DNA of 64,000 nt from DASRAA01 sp963814165 (lineage in GTDB: Bacteria; Acidobacteriota; Terriglobia; Terriglobales; Acidobacteriaceae). The stretch spans positions 214,884 through 278,883 of the forward strand of contig CAWFBW010000012.1 of assembly GCA_963814165.1 (NCBI GenBank). Direction: 5' to 3'. Below the pieces are notes generated by a model, which was given only the letters and a program-made list of their open reading frames with translations, made no database searches and was not told the DNA's origin. This document shows, piece after piece, positions 27,480 to 35,368 of the stretch (position 1 is its first letter; every line of letters begins with the position of its first letter). Made by a program: the position numbers and the translations under genes.

Positions 27480-28565
27480 CTAAGACGCTTGTACTTCCAC
27501 CAATTCCTTCGTCACCGGAGTCAGGACCTCACACCCCGTCTCCGTGACAACCACCATGTCCTCGATACGAATGCCGCCCCGTCCGGGCACATAAATCCCA
27601 GGCTCAATCGTAATCACCATGCCCAGCGCCAGCCGCTCTGCCTGCTTGGCGCCCAGCCTTGGCGGCTCGTGGATCTCCAGCCCCACCCCGTGTCCTGTCG
27701 AGTGCGTGAAGTACTGATCCAGCTTAGCCTTTCTGAGTACATTTCGCGTCGCGTCGTCCACTTCCCCAGCCGTGACGCCCGCCCGGACCGCGGCAATTCC
27801 CACCAACTGGGCTTCCAGCACGGCTTTGTACCACCAACGCTCCACTTGACCCACGCGCCCCACGTGCACAGTACGCGTCATGTCAGAACAATAGCCTCGC
27901 AGTATAACACCCGAATCCACCACCACGAACCCTCGTTTAGGAATCGGTTGTCCCGACGCCTTACCGTGCGGCAACGCTCCCCGCTTCCCTGCCGCCACAA
28001 TGGTATCGAACGACATGCCGTCCGCTCCGGCGCGGCGTGCGGCGAACTCCAGCCTGCCCGCAACTTCCACCTCGCTTACACCGGGACCAATCAACTTCGC
28101 CGCATCTTCATACACCTTCGCCCCCAGATTCACCGCCTGCCGGATGAGCTTCAACTCGTCAGCGTCCTTGATCATCCGCTGCCGCATGACCAAACCCGTA
28201 GTCGCCTTCCACCGGATTCCCTTGGCAACGACTCGCTTCATCTGCTGCGCCGCGGCCACGGTTGTCAGGTCCGCCTCGAACCCGATCGCCGCCGCACCCA
28301 TCTTCACGAGAAGTTTGGCCGCTTCCGGCAGCAACGGCCCACGAGAAATGACCACCCGCGCGCCCTTGACCTCCTCATGCGCCTGCTCGGTGTAGCGTCC
28401 GTCAGTAAAGAAAACTCGCCGCCCTTCGAGAAACAACAGAAGCCCATTACTGCCGGTGAAACTGCATAAGTAGCGCAAATTCGCCGCATGGGTCACTACG
28501 AACCCATCCAGTTTCTGCTCAATCAGTGTCTCTTGGAATTTCTTCTGCCGGCCGAGGTAGTCCAT
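27480..28565 (-). CDS. pepP: Xaa-Pro aminopeptidase/dipeptidase (M24 family)
   Basis: A 361-residue M24 metallopeptidase that cleaves N-terminal residues before proline. The N-terminal creatinase-like domain (residues 1-125) precedes a pita-bread domain. Metal ligands are visible: VVVDSGVILRGYCSDMTRT (two Asp), STGHGVGLEIHEPP (His), ITIEPGIY (Glu) and GIRIEDMVVVT (Glu). The function as PepP or PepQ cannot be settled from sequence. It is the first gene of a probable pepP-accB-accC-thiE run; an ancestral efp is not present. Confidence 0.92.
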   Translation of the reverse strand: MDYLGRQKKFQETLIEQKLDGFVVTHAANLRYLCSFTGSNGLLLFLEGRRVFFTDGRYTEQAHEEVKGARVVISRGPLLPEAAKLLVKMGAAAIGFEADLTTVAAAQQMKRVVAKGIRWKATTGLVMRQRMIKDADELKLIRQAVNLGAKVYEDAAKLIGPGVSEVEVAGRLEFAARRAGADGMSFDTIVAAGKRGALPHGKASGQPIPKRGFVVVDSGVILRGYCSDMTRTVHVGRVGQVERWWYKAVLEAQLVGIAAVRAGVTAGEVDDATRNVLRKAKLDQYFTHSTGHGVGLEIHEPPRLGAKQAERLALGMVITIEPGIYVPGRGGIRIEDMVVVTETGCEVLTPVTKELVEVQAS

Positions 28566-28602
28566 CCCTGCAATTGTATTAGTAGCGGCAAACGTCGGAA
28601 GT

Positions 28603-28655
28603 TGTGATCCTGAGCGCAGTGAGGCGGCGTGGCGACGAACGGTGTCGAAAGACCA
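28603..28655. repeat. Dispersed intergenic repeat, copy 2
   Basis: It begins tgtgatcctgagcgcagtg and ends gtgtcgaaagacca, and is related to the copy at 26839-26893. It lies in the gap between the M24 peptidase start and the preceding hypothetical gene. Confidence 0.5.
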
Positions 28656-28693
28656 CTTTCTACATCGGGACTTTCTTCGCTATCGAACACTAC

Positions 28694-29581
28694 TTACTGG
28701 TCGGCTCCGGCAGGTTCCGCGTTGATCTTCGTCTCCACGTGTGTCTGCTGAAAATCTTTATTGTCGAGCGACACGGAGATTTCGCGGTTCAAGAAGAACA
28801 GCACATGTAAGCCGAACTCGGTCCCATACGTCTTGGGAAACCAAACTCCGCCCGGCTGTTTCTCGTAATGCAGGCTGTAACCCACGCCCGGCACATCTGT
28901 TCCCAGCAGCGTGCGTACCGCGAACGGCAACTTCCGCGACAACTTTGTGTACACGTAGATCGGCTCAAAGTCGGCGGCGTCAATGTACGCCTCGCCCGCC
29001 CAGTCGTATTCGGTCTTGTCCGCGGGAGCAAAACTGATGCGGTACGCGTCGTGCCCCTGGAACGTCTCCCGCCCCACAAGTTTGAAACTGTAATCCGGCA
29101 ACTTCTTGCTGGAAAACGGAAACTGGTTCTTTCCGAAACCGTCCTTTGTCTTCGGCTCCATCAGGTCGTCCCGCATGTCGTTCACCAGTTGCGCATCAAT
29201 GCTGTCTCCGTCCGGCGCGGGCTCGCCTGAAAACTCCTCGTACTTCCCCTTCTTCCAGTACTTGCCGGTAATCTTCTCCAGCTTGCGCTGAGTTTTATCC
29301 GCCTCCGGAACCATGTGATAGTCCGTCGTCTCCTCCCGCATCATCTTGCCGTTGGTCTTCCGCGTTACCACGTGGATGTGCTGGCGATACACATACTGCT
29401 TGCGCGCCTGTTCGCTGCGGTCCTGGTTGGCCGCCACCTTCGCCATGATCTCCTGCGCCGTCAGTGTTTCCGGCGAAGCTGTGGCTGCCTCATCGGGCTT
29501 AGCGTTTTGGGCCGAGGCAGCCAGGCTCAAGCAACCCACGACCAAAATAATCAGCAGACGGCAGTACTTCATCGCACACAC
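28694..29581 (-). CDS. Secreted/periplasmic protein, LolA-like fold suspected
   Basis: A 295-residue exported protein of unknown role. A signal peptide is clear (MKYCRLLIILVVGCLSLAASAQ from the second Met at 29572, cleaved after ASA). The mature part has mixed strands with a repeated pattern of QKLVGRETFQGHDAYRISFAP-like and GEAYIDAADFEPIYVYTKLS blocks. This pattern resembles outer-membrane lipoprotein-sorting proteins that carry lipids. Homologous proteins of this layout are common in Acidobacteriota. No enzymatic motif was seen. Start could be 29581 or 29572. Confidence 0.75.
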   Translation of the reverse strand: MCAMKYCRLLIILVVGCLSLAASAQNAKPDEAATASPETLTAQEIMAKVAANQDRSEQARKQYVYRQHIHVVTRKTNGKMMREETTDYHMVPEADKTQRKLEKITGKYWKKGKYEEFSGEPAPDGDSIDAQLVNDMRDDLMEPKTKDGFGKNQFPFSSKKLPDYSFKLVGRETFQGHDAYRISFAPADKTEYDWAGEAYIDAADFEPIYVYTKLSRKLPFAVRTLLGTDVPGVGYSLHYEKQPGGVWFPKTYGTEFGLHVLFFLNREISVSLDNKDFQQTHVETKINAEPAGADQ

Positions 29582-29642
29582 CTCTTCGCTGACTTGCTAC
29601 GCAAGGCACTCACGAGAAGTTCAATGCAGGGTTCTTCCGCCG

Positions 29643-31151
29643 CTAGCTGCCGTCACGAACAATGCGGCATGATTCGATGTCGAATGTGACATCGCCAATG
29701 GCGAGGCGCGTCTGATCACGGAAGCTGGAGACGAACTGCAAGAATCGCCACGCATCTTGGAAATTGCTGACCAGCCCGATCGACGCGCGCAGTGCGCCGG
29801 CGCTCTTGTGGCCACGATCCTGCATCAAGCGCATGAAGGTAGTCAGGTTCGCATCATGGCCCAGGACAGCGGCTGCCCGCATGTCGTCTTCGGTCAGCCC
29901 TTCGGCAATCTCCCCTGCGCCGGGATTACAGAAGCATCCACTGCGCAGCGAGAGTCCCTGCTCGCCGGCAAGTTCCTCCACCCTGCGGTAGTCCAGCAAA
30001 TGGCCGTCCGGATCGTAGAGATTGAAGGTAACGGTGCCGCCGCGCGCTTCCGTCGTTGTCGGTCCGTATATCCGCACCATCGGATGCCCATTGCTGTGCC
30101 GCTGCTCCAGCAGTTGCTCCAGTACCCATCCTGTCAGGCAGCGCACCCGTTCGCCGACTTTCTCAACGCCGATACTCTGCAGGTGACGCAGCCCTATCTC
30201 CACCGCCGGAATCGCCAGATAATTCAGTGTGCCGTCTTCAAACGCGGCCTCGCCGGGCGACAACACGTGCGATCTCCCCTGCACCGAGGCAAAGTTCACC
30301 GTCCCGCCCGCAAACCATGGCCGCTTCAGTTCATCGTAGGTGGACCTGCGAATCAGCAGTCCCCCGACACCCGTCGGATAGCCGAACATTTTGTAAAACG
30401 AGACAACCACAAAATCCGGCCACACTGCACTCAAGTCCAGGCGGTTCGTCGGTACGAAGGCCGCCGCGTCCAGCAGCACCCGCCAGCCCTTGGCCTGCGC
30501 CTCGGCCACCAACTCCAGCGGATGCTTCACACCGGAAAAATTCGACTGCGCCGGGAAGCCGAACAGGTTCTCGCAGTCTGGGTCAGCCTGCGCCAGCAGC
30601 TCGTCGAGTCGCTCGCGATCGAGGCGCAGCGACGGAGCCCGAAGCGGCGCATAGTTCACGGAGGCGCCTTTGGCCAGCGCAAATTCGCGAACCCCGTTCA
30701 TCGAATTGTGATTGTCAAACGTGAGCAGAAATCGTCCGCCCGGCGCAAACGGGAACGACTCTCCCACCAGCTTGATCGCGCCTGACGCGTTCAGGGTGAA
30801 AACCATTACGTAGTCCGCCGCGCTGGTCTTGAAATACTCCAGCACCGCTTGCCGGGTACGCTCGATGTGCCCAGTCATGGCCGTCGACGTGGGGTTGGTC
30901 GAATGTGGATTCCCAAAAACGCTGGTGCGCAGCAGTTCCATGTGCTGCTCTACCTGCGACTGCGCATACAGTGATCCGCCGGTGTAGTCGAGGTAAATCT
31001 GCTCGCCATCGTCAAGACGACGGTATTCGCTCGCACGAAGTTGGTCGAGGGAGGCGGTTCCGGCGTATTCCGGGTACCGGGCGAGGAACTGCTCGTAGGC
31101 TACTTCCACAGCTGATTTGTCGGCAGTCGGTTTGGCCGCGGCGTGAGTCAT
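29643..31151 (-). CDS. PLP-dependent class V aminotransferase-fold enzyme (cysteine desulfurase/MoCo-sulfurase-like)
   Basis: A 502-residue fold-type I PLP enzyme. The N-terminus EQIYLDYTGGSLYAQSQ and the segment FGNPHSTNPTSTAM are typical of NifS/MoCo-sulfurase proteins. The pyridoxal lysine is in VVVSFYKMFGYPTGVGGLL, and a C-terminal mobile-loop cysteine is in LRSGCFCNPGAGE. Such enzymes draw sulfur (or selenium) from cysteine (or selenocysteine); the substrate is not decided by sequence. It lies 136 bases downstream of the selenoprotein gene. That position is suggestive but not evidence for a selenium role. Confidence 0.85.
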   Translation of the reverse strand: MTHAAAKPTADKSAVEVAYEQFLARYPEYAGTASLDQLRASEYRRLDDGEQIYLDYTGGSLYAQSQVEQHMELLRTSVFGNPHSTNPTSTAMTGHIERTRQAVLEYFKTSAADYVMVFTLNASGAIKLVGESFPFAPGGRFLLTFDNHNSMNGVREFALAKGASVNYAPLRAPSLRLDRERLDELLAQADPDCENLFGFPAQSNFSGVKHPLELVAEAQAKGWRVLLDAAAFVPTNRLDLSAVWPDFVVVSFYKMFGYPTGVGGLLIRRSTYDELKRPWFAGGTVNFASVQGRSHVLSPGEAAFEDGTLNYLAIPAVEIGLRHLQSIGVEKVGERVRCLTGWVLEQLLEQRHSNGHPMVRIYGPTTTEARGGTVTFNLYDPDGHLLDYRRVEELAGEQGLSLRSGCFCNPGAGEIAEGLTEDDMRAAAVLGHDANLTTFMRLMQDRGHKSAGALRASIGLVSNFQDAWRFLQFVSSFRDQTRLAIGDVTFDIESCRIVRDGS

Positions 31152-31287
31152 GTTACGTGTAATTCTCGGCGTGCTTCATCGAACCCCAGTCTCCGCCAAT
31201 ATACACGCGCCGGGTTTCGCTCGGGTGGTCCACAATTACCTTCTGGCGATTGTCGGGCGATCGAAACCCTCGACTCTTGACAACGCT

Positions 31288-32010
31288 CTATCGGCTGGCC
31301 TGCGACTGTGGCAGCTTCTTGATCGCGGCCTCCAAATCAGCAGGGTGGAATCCAAACGGTCCTGGCCGGCTCTTATACAACACCCTGCCGTCACTGCCGA
31401 TCAGGTACAGCCTGTCGGGCCAGCCTGTGTACGCCTTCTCTGTTGTGTTCTCGAACCCGTCGATCACCGCCGGGAACTTGATTCCCAGCTTGCGCACGCA
31501 GGCGCCTGCAACGTACTCGCGTTCTTCCTCATTCTTCGGGCTGGCGAACAGCACATTGTCCTTAATATTGCTTTGCATCTGCCACACGTCCGTCGGGTGC
31601 GCTTCCAGGATGTACACCGCGTAGAACTCGATCTGGCTGCCGTACTGCTCATACAGCTTGTTGAGGGCGGGAACCTCCCGCCGAAACGGCGGTCAAGTAT
31701 AGCTGCCGAACACCAGCACTACGGGTTTTCCTCGTAGCACAGCCAGCTCCACTTCCGACTTGTGGTCGAGCGTCGGCAAGCGGAAGTCCGGAGCCATCTC
31801 CCCAACCTGAACCGTACCAGCTCGAGCCTGGTTCCACATGGTTTCGAATGGGAAGAGCATGAAGGCCGGCCCAGGCACGTGCGACATCACCCGGCCAAAC
31901 TTCTCCGGAGGCTGCCGCATTGCCCAGCCGATAGTCAGCAGAAATCCGCTCCAGACCACCAGCAGGACAATGGCAACAACAGAAAGGGTACGTTTCGAGG
32001 GTTTTCTCAT
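31288..32010 (-). CDS. Iodothyronine deiodinase-like thioredoxin-fold selenoprotein (in-frame TGA = Sec106)
   Basis: The frame from 32010 runs through a TGA at 31695-31693 and continues in the same frame to 31288, giving about 240 residues. The N-terminal part has a membrane anchor (residues 9-30) and a redoxin-like segment, VGEMAPDFRLPTLDHKSE. The active site reads VLVFGSYT-U-PPFRREV, matching the deiodinase/DI-like motif in which Sec or Cys sits between T and PP. Downstream AVYILEAHPTDVWQM matches the deiodinase EAHxxDxW region, and WPDRLYLIGSDGRVLYKSRP plus GPFGFHPADLEAAIKKL match its C-terminal block. A hairpin fitting the bacterial SECIS rule lies right after the TGA. It will be annotated as two broken genes by standard tools. 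Confidence 0.88.
31666..31682 (-). promoter_or_regulatory. Predicted bacterial SECIS element
   Basis: On the minus strand GGCGGG (31682-31677), loop AGGTT (31676-31672) and CCCGCC (31671-31666) form a six-base-pair stem, or seven if A-T closes the loop. The apical GGU begins 18 bases after the UGA, inside the 16-37 base window known for bacterial SECIS, and resembles the E. coli fdhF loop AGGUCU. An alternative hairpin, CCGCC-GTTTC-GGCGG (31692-31678), overlaps it and could compete. Confidence 0.75.
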
Positions 32011-32132
32011 CAGGAGTTTCGCAAGTGTATTGCGAAACTCGCAGTTGCTGAAATAGTAGATTTGAACTAGGTGTCCGCTGTCACCTGTTGACAGGCAAAA
32101 GGCGGCCCAGCAGACAACGCGTTAGACAGACG

Positions 32133-32604
32133 TTACGCCGCCGACTCTGCCGCACCTGCCATCGCGGCCTTGCCGTTTTCGACCGTGTGGCCTTCTTCTG
32201 CCAGCCGCTGCGCCTGCGCCTCGATGCCTCCGGGAAACTTCGGGTTGAGCTTGCCGTCGTCTCCCACCACGCGCCAGTAAGGCGTGATCTCTAGTTTGCC
32301 GGCCAAGTCGATCTTCTTCGGCCGCTTCGGCCACAATCCGCAGGAAAATCCCGGTCACCAGCGGGCAGGTCAAGTCTGCGTTGTGCCAGCGTGCCAGACG
32401 GCTGCGGATTTGCGCCAGTGTGCTGACTTGGCCGCGCGGAATCTTGCGAATCATCGCGTCCACTTGCAGCGCAGTCGGAATCAGCATCATGCCATGGCCG
32501 AAGCGCTTCGCCATGCCGTCGGAGATCGGCACCAGCTTGGGCCGCATCGGCTTATGCAGCTTGGCTTTCCACGTCGTCCTCGATTTCCACGGAACCGTCT
32601 GCAT
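32133..32604 (-). CDS. MGMT-family (alkyltransferase-like) DNA-binding protein, single frameshift
   Basis: A small protein with the winged-helix DNA-binding part of alkylguanine DNA alkyltransferases: MIRKIPRGQVSTLAQIRSRL, then CPLVTGIFLRIVAEAAEEDR. It lacks the PCHR active-site motif, so it would recognise rather than repair alkylated bases, or have another role. At 32305-32306 an extra A on the plus strand (extra T in CTTGG on the minus strand) shifts the frame. The conserved end ITPYWRVVGDDGKLNPKFPGG and the tail read in the next frame to 32133. Likely a sequencing error or a recent lesion. Confidence 0.72.
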
Positions 32605-32733
32605 GCCTGCGCCTCCTCTGAGGCCTGACCCTTTTGGCCTCAGAATAGGCTCCGCTCCAGTGCCAGTTCAAGAATTTATGTGCAATTCGTACCCGCCTTT
32701 CCCATTCCGGTACATAGCGCTTCTCGAGAAGCT

Positions 32734-33552
32734 CTACTCTGGTGGAAACACAAACTGGAATTTCTCATCACCCACTGGCACCGTCACCGTCACCAGATAG
32801 CTTTTGCGGCCGGTGCGGGAGATCGGGGCGCGGTCGGTCATCTTCGGCATGGCAAAGTACAGGATTCCCACCACGTCGCCGCCCGGAGGGACTGTGTTGG
32901 CCAGAAACTCACTCTGGTCGATGATGTCGGGTTTGACCAGGCGTTTGGGCAGTTGTGGACCGGTGCCGTCGCCGATTTCCCTGTTGCGCAACTCACATCC
33001 CAAGTCGCAGGCGGGGGACTCGTGCGCGGTGGCACGAGTGGGGCCGCGAGGCGTCAGCGTGGGATAGCCCGGCTCCATGTAACTCATTGATCCATCAGGA
33101 GATGCCTCTTTCATGATCTCGCGCAGCAGATCGCCCATGGTAGGAGCGCTCGATCCTCCGCCCATTGACGGGCCTCCGGCGGCCACCCCGGCGATACGAG
33201 CCAACGCGGATGGGGCTGCGAGCTTGTCGTTGACTTCGGCCGACGAATACAGCGCCAACTGCTTCACGCCCACCGAATCCTCTGCCGTGATGTCCTCGGG
33301 CAGCACATTGACCGACTCCGCTCCGCGGTTGAAAACATGAACTTTAACGCCGAAAAACTTACCGTTGAGCACGGGAACCGCGGCCGCGACGACGGTGTAG
33401 TTCTGGCCTTCCAGGTACTGATGCCCGACGCCGTTGAGGTAGAACGAGCCGCGCGCCCGCGCGCCACGGGTAAAGTCCGGACCGGCAACGGGTTGCGCGT
33501 CCTGAGCAGCGGCACAAGAACACAGAACAAGGGCAATCAGCAGTCGGCGCAT
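32734..33552 (-). CDS. Secreted hypothetical protein
   Basis: A 272-residue protein with a signal peptide (MRRLLIALVLCSCAAAQ, also a possible lipobox around SCAA). The mature part has a strand-rich region (NYTVVAAAVPVLNGKFFGVKVHVFNRG in part) that resembles an immunoglobulin-like or DUF fold dealing with surface display. A Gly/Ser-rich stretch and a final domain with PPGGDVVGILYFAMPKM follow. I do not recognise the family. It is flanked by the MGMT-like gene and the toxin-antitoxin region. Confidence 0.7.
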   Translation of the reverse strand: MRRLLIALVLCSCAAAQDAQPVAGPDFTRGARARGSFYLNGVGHQYLEGQNYTVVAAAVPVLNGKFFGVKVHVFNRGAESVNVLPEDITAEDSVGVKQLALYSSAEVNDKLAAPSALARIAGVAAGGPSMGGGSSAPTMGDLLREIMKEASPDGSMSYMEPGYPTLTPRGPTRATAHESPACDLGCELRNREIGDGTGPQLPKRLVKPDIIDQSEFLANTVPPGGDVVGILYFAMPKMTDRAPISRTGRKSYLVTVTVPVGDEKFQFVFPPE

Positions 33553-33856
33553 GAATCCTCCAGGGAGCGCGCTCGGCGCGCCTGTAGCAAGTATCGGCAG
33601 CCGAATGAGCAGGATAAGCGGACAGCGGTGGAAAACTGCGCCGCCGCAAGGTGGCCCGTCCCGCCCTCCTTGGCGGGGTGGGTCTTTATTGGGTGCCCCA
33701 GAGCCTGCCCTAGATTGTCGAAGGGTTCGCGCCCGATTCTGGCGCTAACCGGGTTCCGGGTGGCCCACAATTGCCTGCCTCTGGCAATTGTGGCGTCTTC
33801 TGCCGCCCGAGGGATTTGCCTTTTCTATCCACTATCCACTGCATTTGTAACTTCCG
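33553..33856. other. Intergenic region with an 11-bp perfect inverted repeat
   Basis: No coding sequence was recognised here. CCACAATTGCC (33765-33775) and GGCAATTGTGG (33783-33793) form a perfect 11-base inverted repeat with a 7-base loop. There is no T run, so it is not a canonical terminator. The surrounding sequence (gcccta, gtcgaagggttcg) resembles dispersed acidobacterial intergenic sequence. Confidence 0.45.
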
Positions 33857-34087
33857 TTACAACTGGCCGCGGAATACGCCTGGACGCCGCTGAAGAACCG
33901 TCCCTTCGCCGAGGGCAACACGCGGCTGGCTCTGGCGGCGATGGTGACCTACCTGGAGATGAATCGCCTCACGTGGAAGTGCAGCGAGGTGGAAGAAACG
34001 GCCATGCTGCTGCACGCCGCCGCCGGAAAGATGAAGGAAGCCGAGTGGGAAGCGTGGGTGGTGGGGAAGGTGGGGAAGATTCCGTGA
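33857..34087 (+). pseudogene. Doc/Fic-family toxin remnant, copy 1 (C-terminal part only)
   Basis: The plus strand encodes LQLAAEYAWTPLKNRPFAEG and NTRLALAAMVTYLEMNRLTW, then a helical tail to a stop at 34087. This matches the C-terminal half of Doc-type death-on-curing proteins (HPFxxGNxR ... FLxxNG), but the motif His is Arg (NRPFAEGNTR) and no N-terminal half or start is present. It is probably non-functional. A second, more degraded copy lies at 34599-34789 in the same orientation, with hicBA between the two. Confidence 0.65.
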
Positions 34088-34094
34088 GAACGCG

Positions 34095-34280
34095 TTAGGG
34101 CGACGGAACCGCCAAGTCGCGACAGATTTTTCGGGCCAGGTAATCATTGATCTCGGTGTGGCGGGGAACGGCCGAGGTTTTGCCCGCGGCACGATTCACG
34201 TAGATGGAATGGTTGGCCCCTTCGCGTAACAACTCACAACCGTGCTGCTCGAGGTGATGAACCAGGAGCCGGCGCTTCAC
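34095..34280 (-). CDS. hicA: HicA-family mRNA interferase toxin
   Basis: A 61-residue double-stranded-RNA-binding-domain toxin. The active-site His is in LLREGANHSIYVNR, and the family segment TSAVPRHTEINDYLARKICRDL follows (in part). It overlaps the antitoxin stop by four bases (34277-34280), so expression is coupled. The antitoxin-first order (hicB then hicA) is the less common arrangement but known. The sequence appears intact. Confidence 0.88.
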   Translation of the reverse strand: MKRRLLVHHLEQHGCELLREGANHSIYVNRAAGKTSAVPRHTEINDYLARKICRDLAVPSP

Positions 34281-34498
34281 GCACCGACCTTGAGGGTTTC
34301 CCGGATCACGTCCTGTCCGATGATCGCTTCCTCAGCCAGCGTGCGATTGGCCTCGAGGACGAGCGAGACGGCTTCCTGCAAGTTGGAGCGGGCTTCGTCC
34401 AGGGTGGCGCCTTGGGTATTCGCGCCGGGAAGCTCTTCCACAAATGCGATGTAGCCCTCAGGGACTCGGCGGAAAACGGCGGTGAGCTGAAGATCCAT
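34277..34498 (-). CDS. hicB: HicB-family antitoxin
   Basis: A 73-residue partial-RNase-H-fold antitoxin (LTAVFRRVPEGYIAFVEELP, GANTQGATLDEARSNLQEAV) without an obvious C-terminal DNA-binding domain. The start at 34498 (MDLQLTAV) is chosen because the upstream reading runs through a Doc remnant on the other strand. A short palindrome, GTATGATAC (34503-34511), immediately upstream could be an operator or -10. No ribosome site is obvious, so the message may be nearly leaderless. Confidence 0.85.
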   Translation of the reverse strand: MDLQLTAVFRRVPEGYIAFVEELPGANTQGATLDEARSNLQEAVSLVLEANRTLAEEAIIGQDVIRETLKVGA

Positions 34499-34598
34499 GA
34501 CAGTATGATACGCGGTTCCTTTCGTTTGTGCGCTCCGTCGCCTGACGGCTGCGCGCAGCCTTCGGCAGAGGGGAATTGGATTTGTCGCTTTTCGTGCT

Positions 34599-34789
34599 CG
34601 TCCGTTTGCCGAGGGCAACACGCGCGTGGCGCTGGCGGCGATGATAAACCTACCTGGAAGATGAACCGACTCACGTGGAAGTGTGGCGAGGTGGAAGAGA
34701 CGGCCATGCTGCTGCACGCCGCCGCCGGAAAGATGAAGGAAACCGAGTGGGAAGCGTGGGTGGTGGAGAACGTGGGGAAGAAGGGGTAG
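34599..34789 (+). pseudogene. Doc/Fic-family toxin remnant, copy 2 (degraded)
   Basis: It is nearly the same as the copy at 33857-34087. RPFAEGNTRVALAAM is followed by two inserted A residues that break the frame, then ETAMLLHAAAGKMKETEWEA continues in another frame to a stop at 34789. The two copies, same orientation, bracket hicBA. A segmental duplication or a recombination scar is likely. Confidence 0.6.
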
Positions 34790-34850
34790 GCGGGGCGCTG
34801 GTTTTGGCGGGTCAAGGACAAAGTGGGCGTATTCCACCCTGCCTATCGGT

Positions 34851-35368
34851 TTAGCTTTCTGCCTTCAGGACTCCCTCCAGATGCACGAGCGGTGTTTGCC
34901 CTGACGGAGGGCTCAGCACGCGATCTCTCAGTTCGTACATGACCTTTTCGAATTCTCGATTGGCGATCTGCTCCAGCCCGAGTATCGACGCGAGCTTGAG
35001 TCTTCGGATGCCCACTGGGCCGACTGAAAGGTGCGAGGCTTGACCAATGACCAGGTCGGGGGGTATTCAATTTTCAACGCCGCGACCGCTGGGATGTAAC
35101 TGTCACTCACCGACTTTGCGAGCAAGCCGTTCAGGTCCTTCTCGGCGATAAGCACGCTGTCACTATTAGTGCATTTGACCTCAACTGCGTACCTTTCCTC
35201 ACCTCGAACGAGTTCAAGATCGACGCCCTCCGTAAGATGGTTTTGGACATCGAAGCCCCCTCGTCTTCGGTCGAACGCAATCGCCAAGACGGTCTGGAAG
35301 ATCTTGCCGTACTCGACGGGCCAACGATGCTGCAATTGTTCAAGAGCCTGGAAAGTGGAATATCGCAT
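34851..35368 (-). CDS. PD-(D/E)XK nuclease-like protein, homopolymer frameshift
   Basis: The last gene of a three-gene operon; the reconstructed length is about 171 residues. MRYSTFQALEQLQHRW is followed by a core GVDLELVRGEERYAVEVKCT, a D-x(n)-ExK arrangement typical of PD-(D/E)XK endonuclease folds. At 35058-35063 a C run on the minus strand is one base short. Restoring it joins ALKIEYPP to DLVIGQASHLSVGPVGIRRL and on to VHLEGVLKAES with stop at 34851. Start ATG 35368 overlaps the ATPase stop (TGATG), indicating coupling. Similarity to a named nuclease family is not recognised; the fold call is from motif and predicted strand pattern. Confidence 0.6.
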
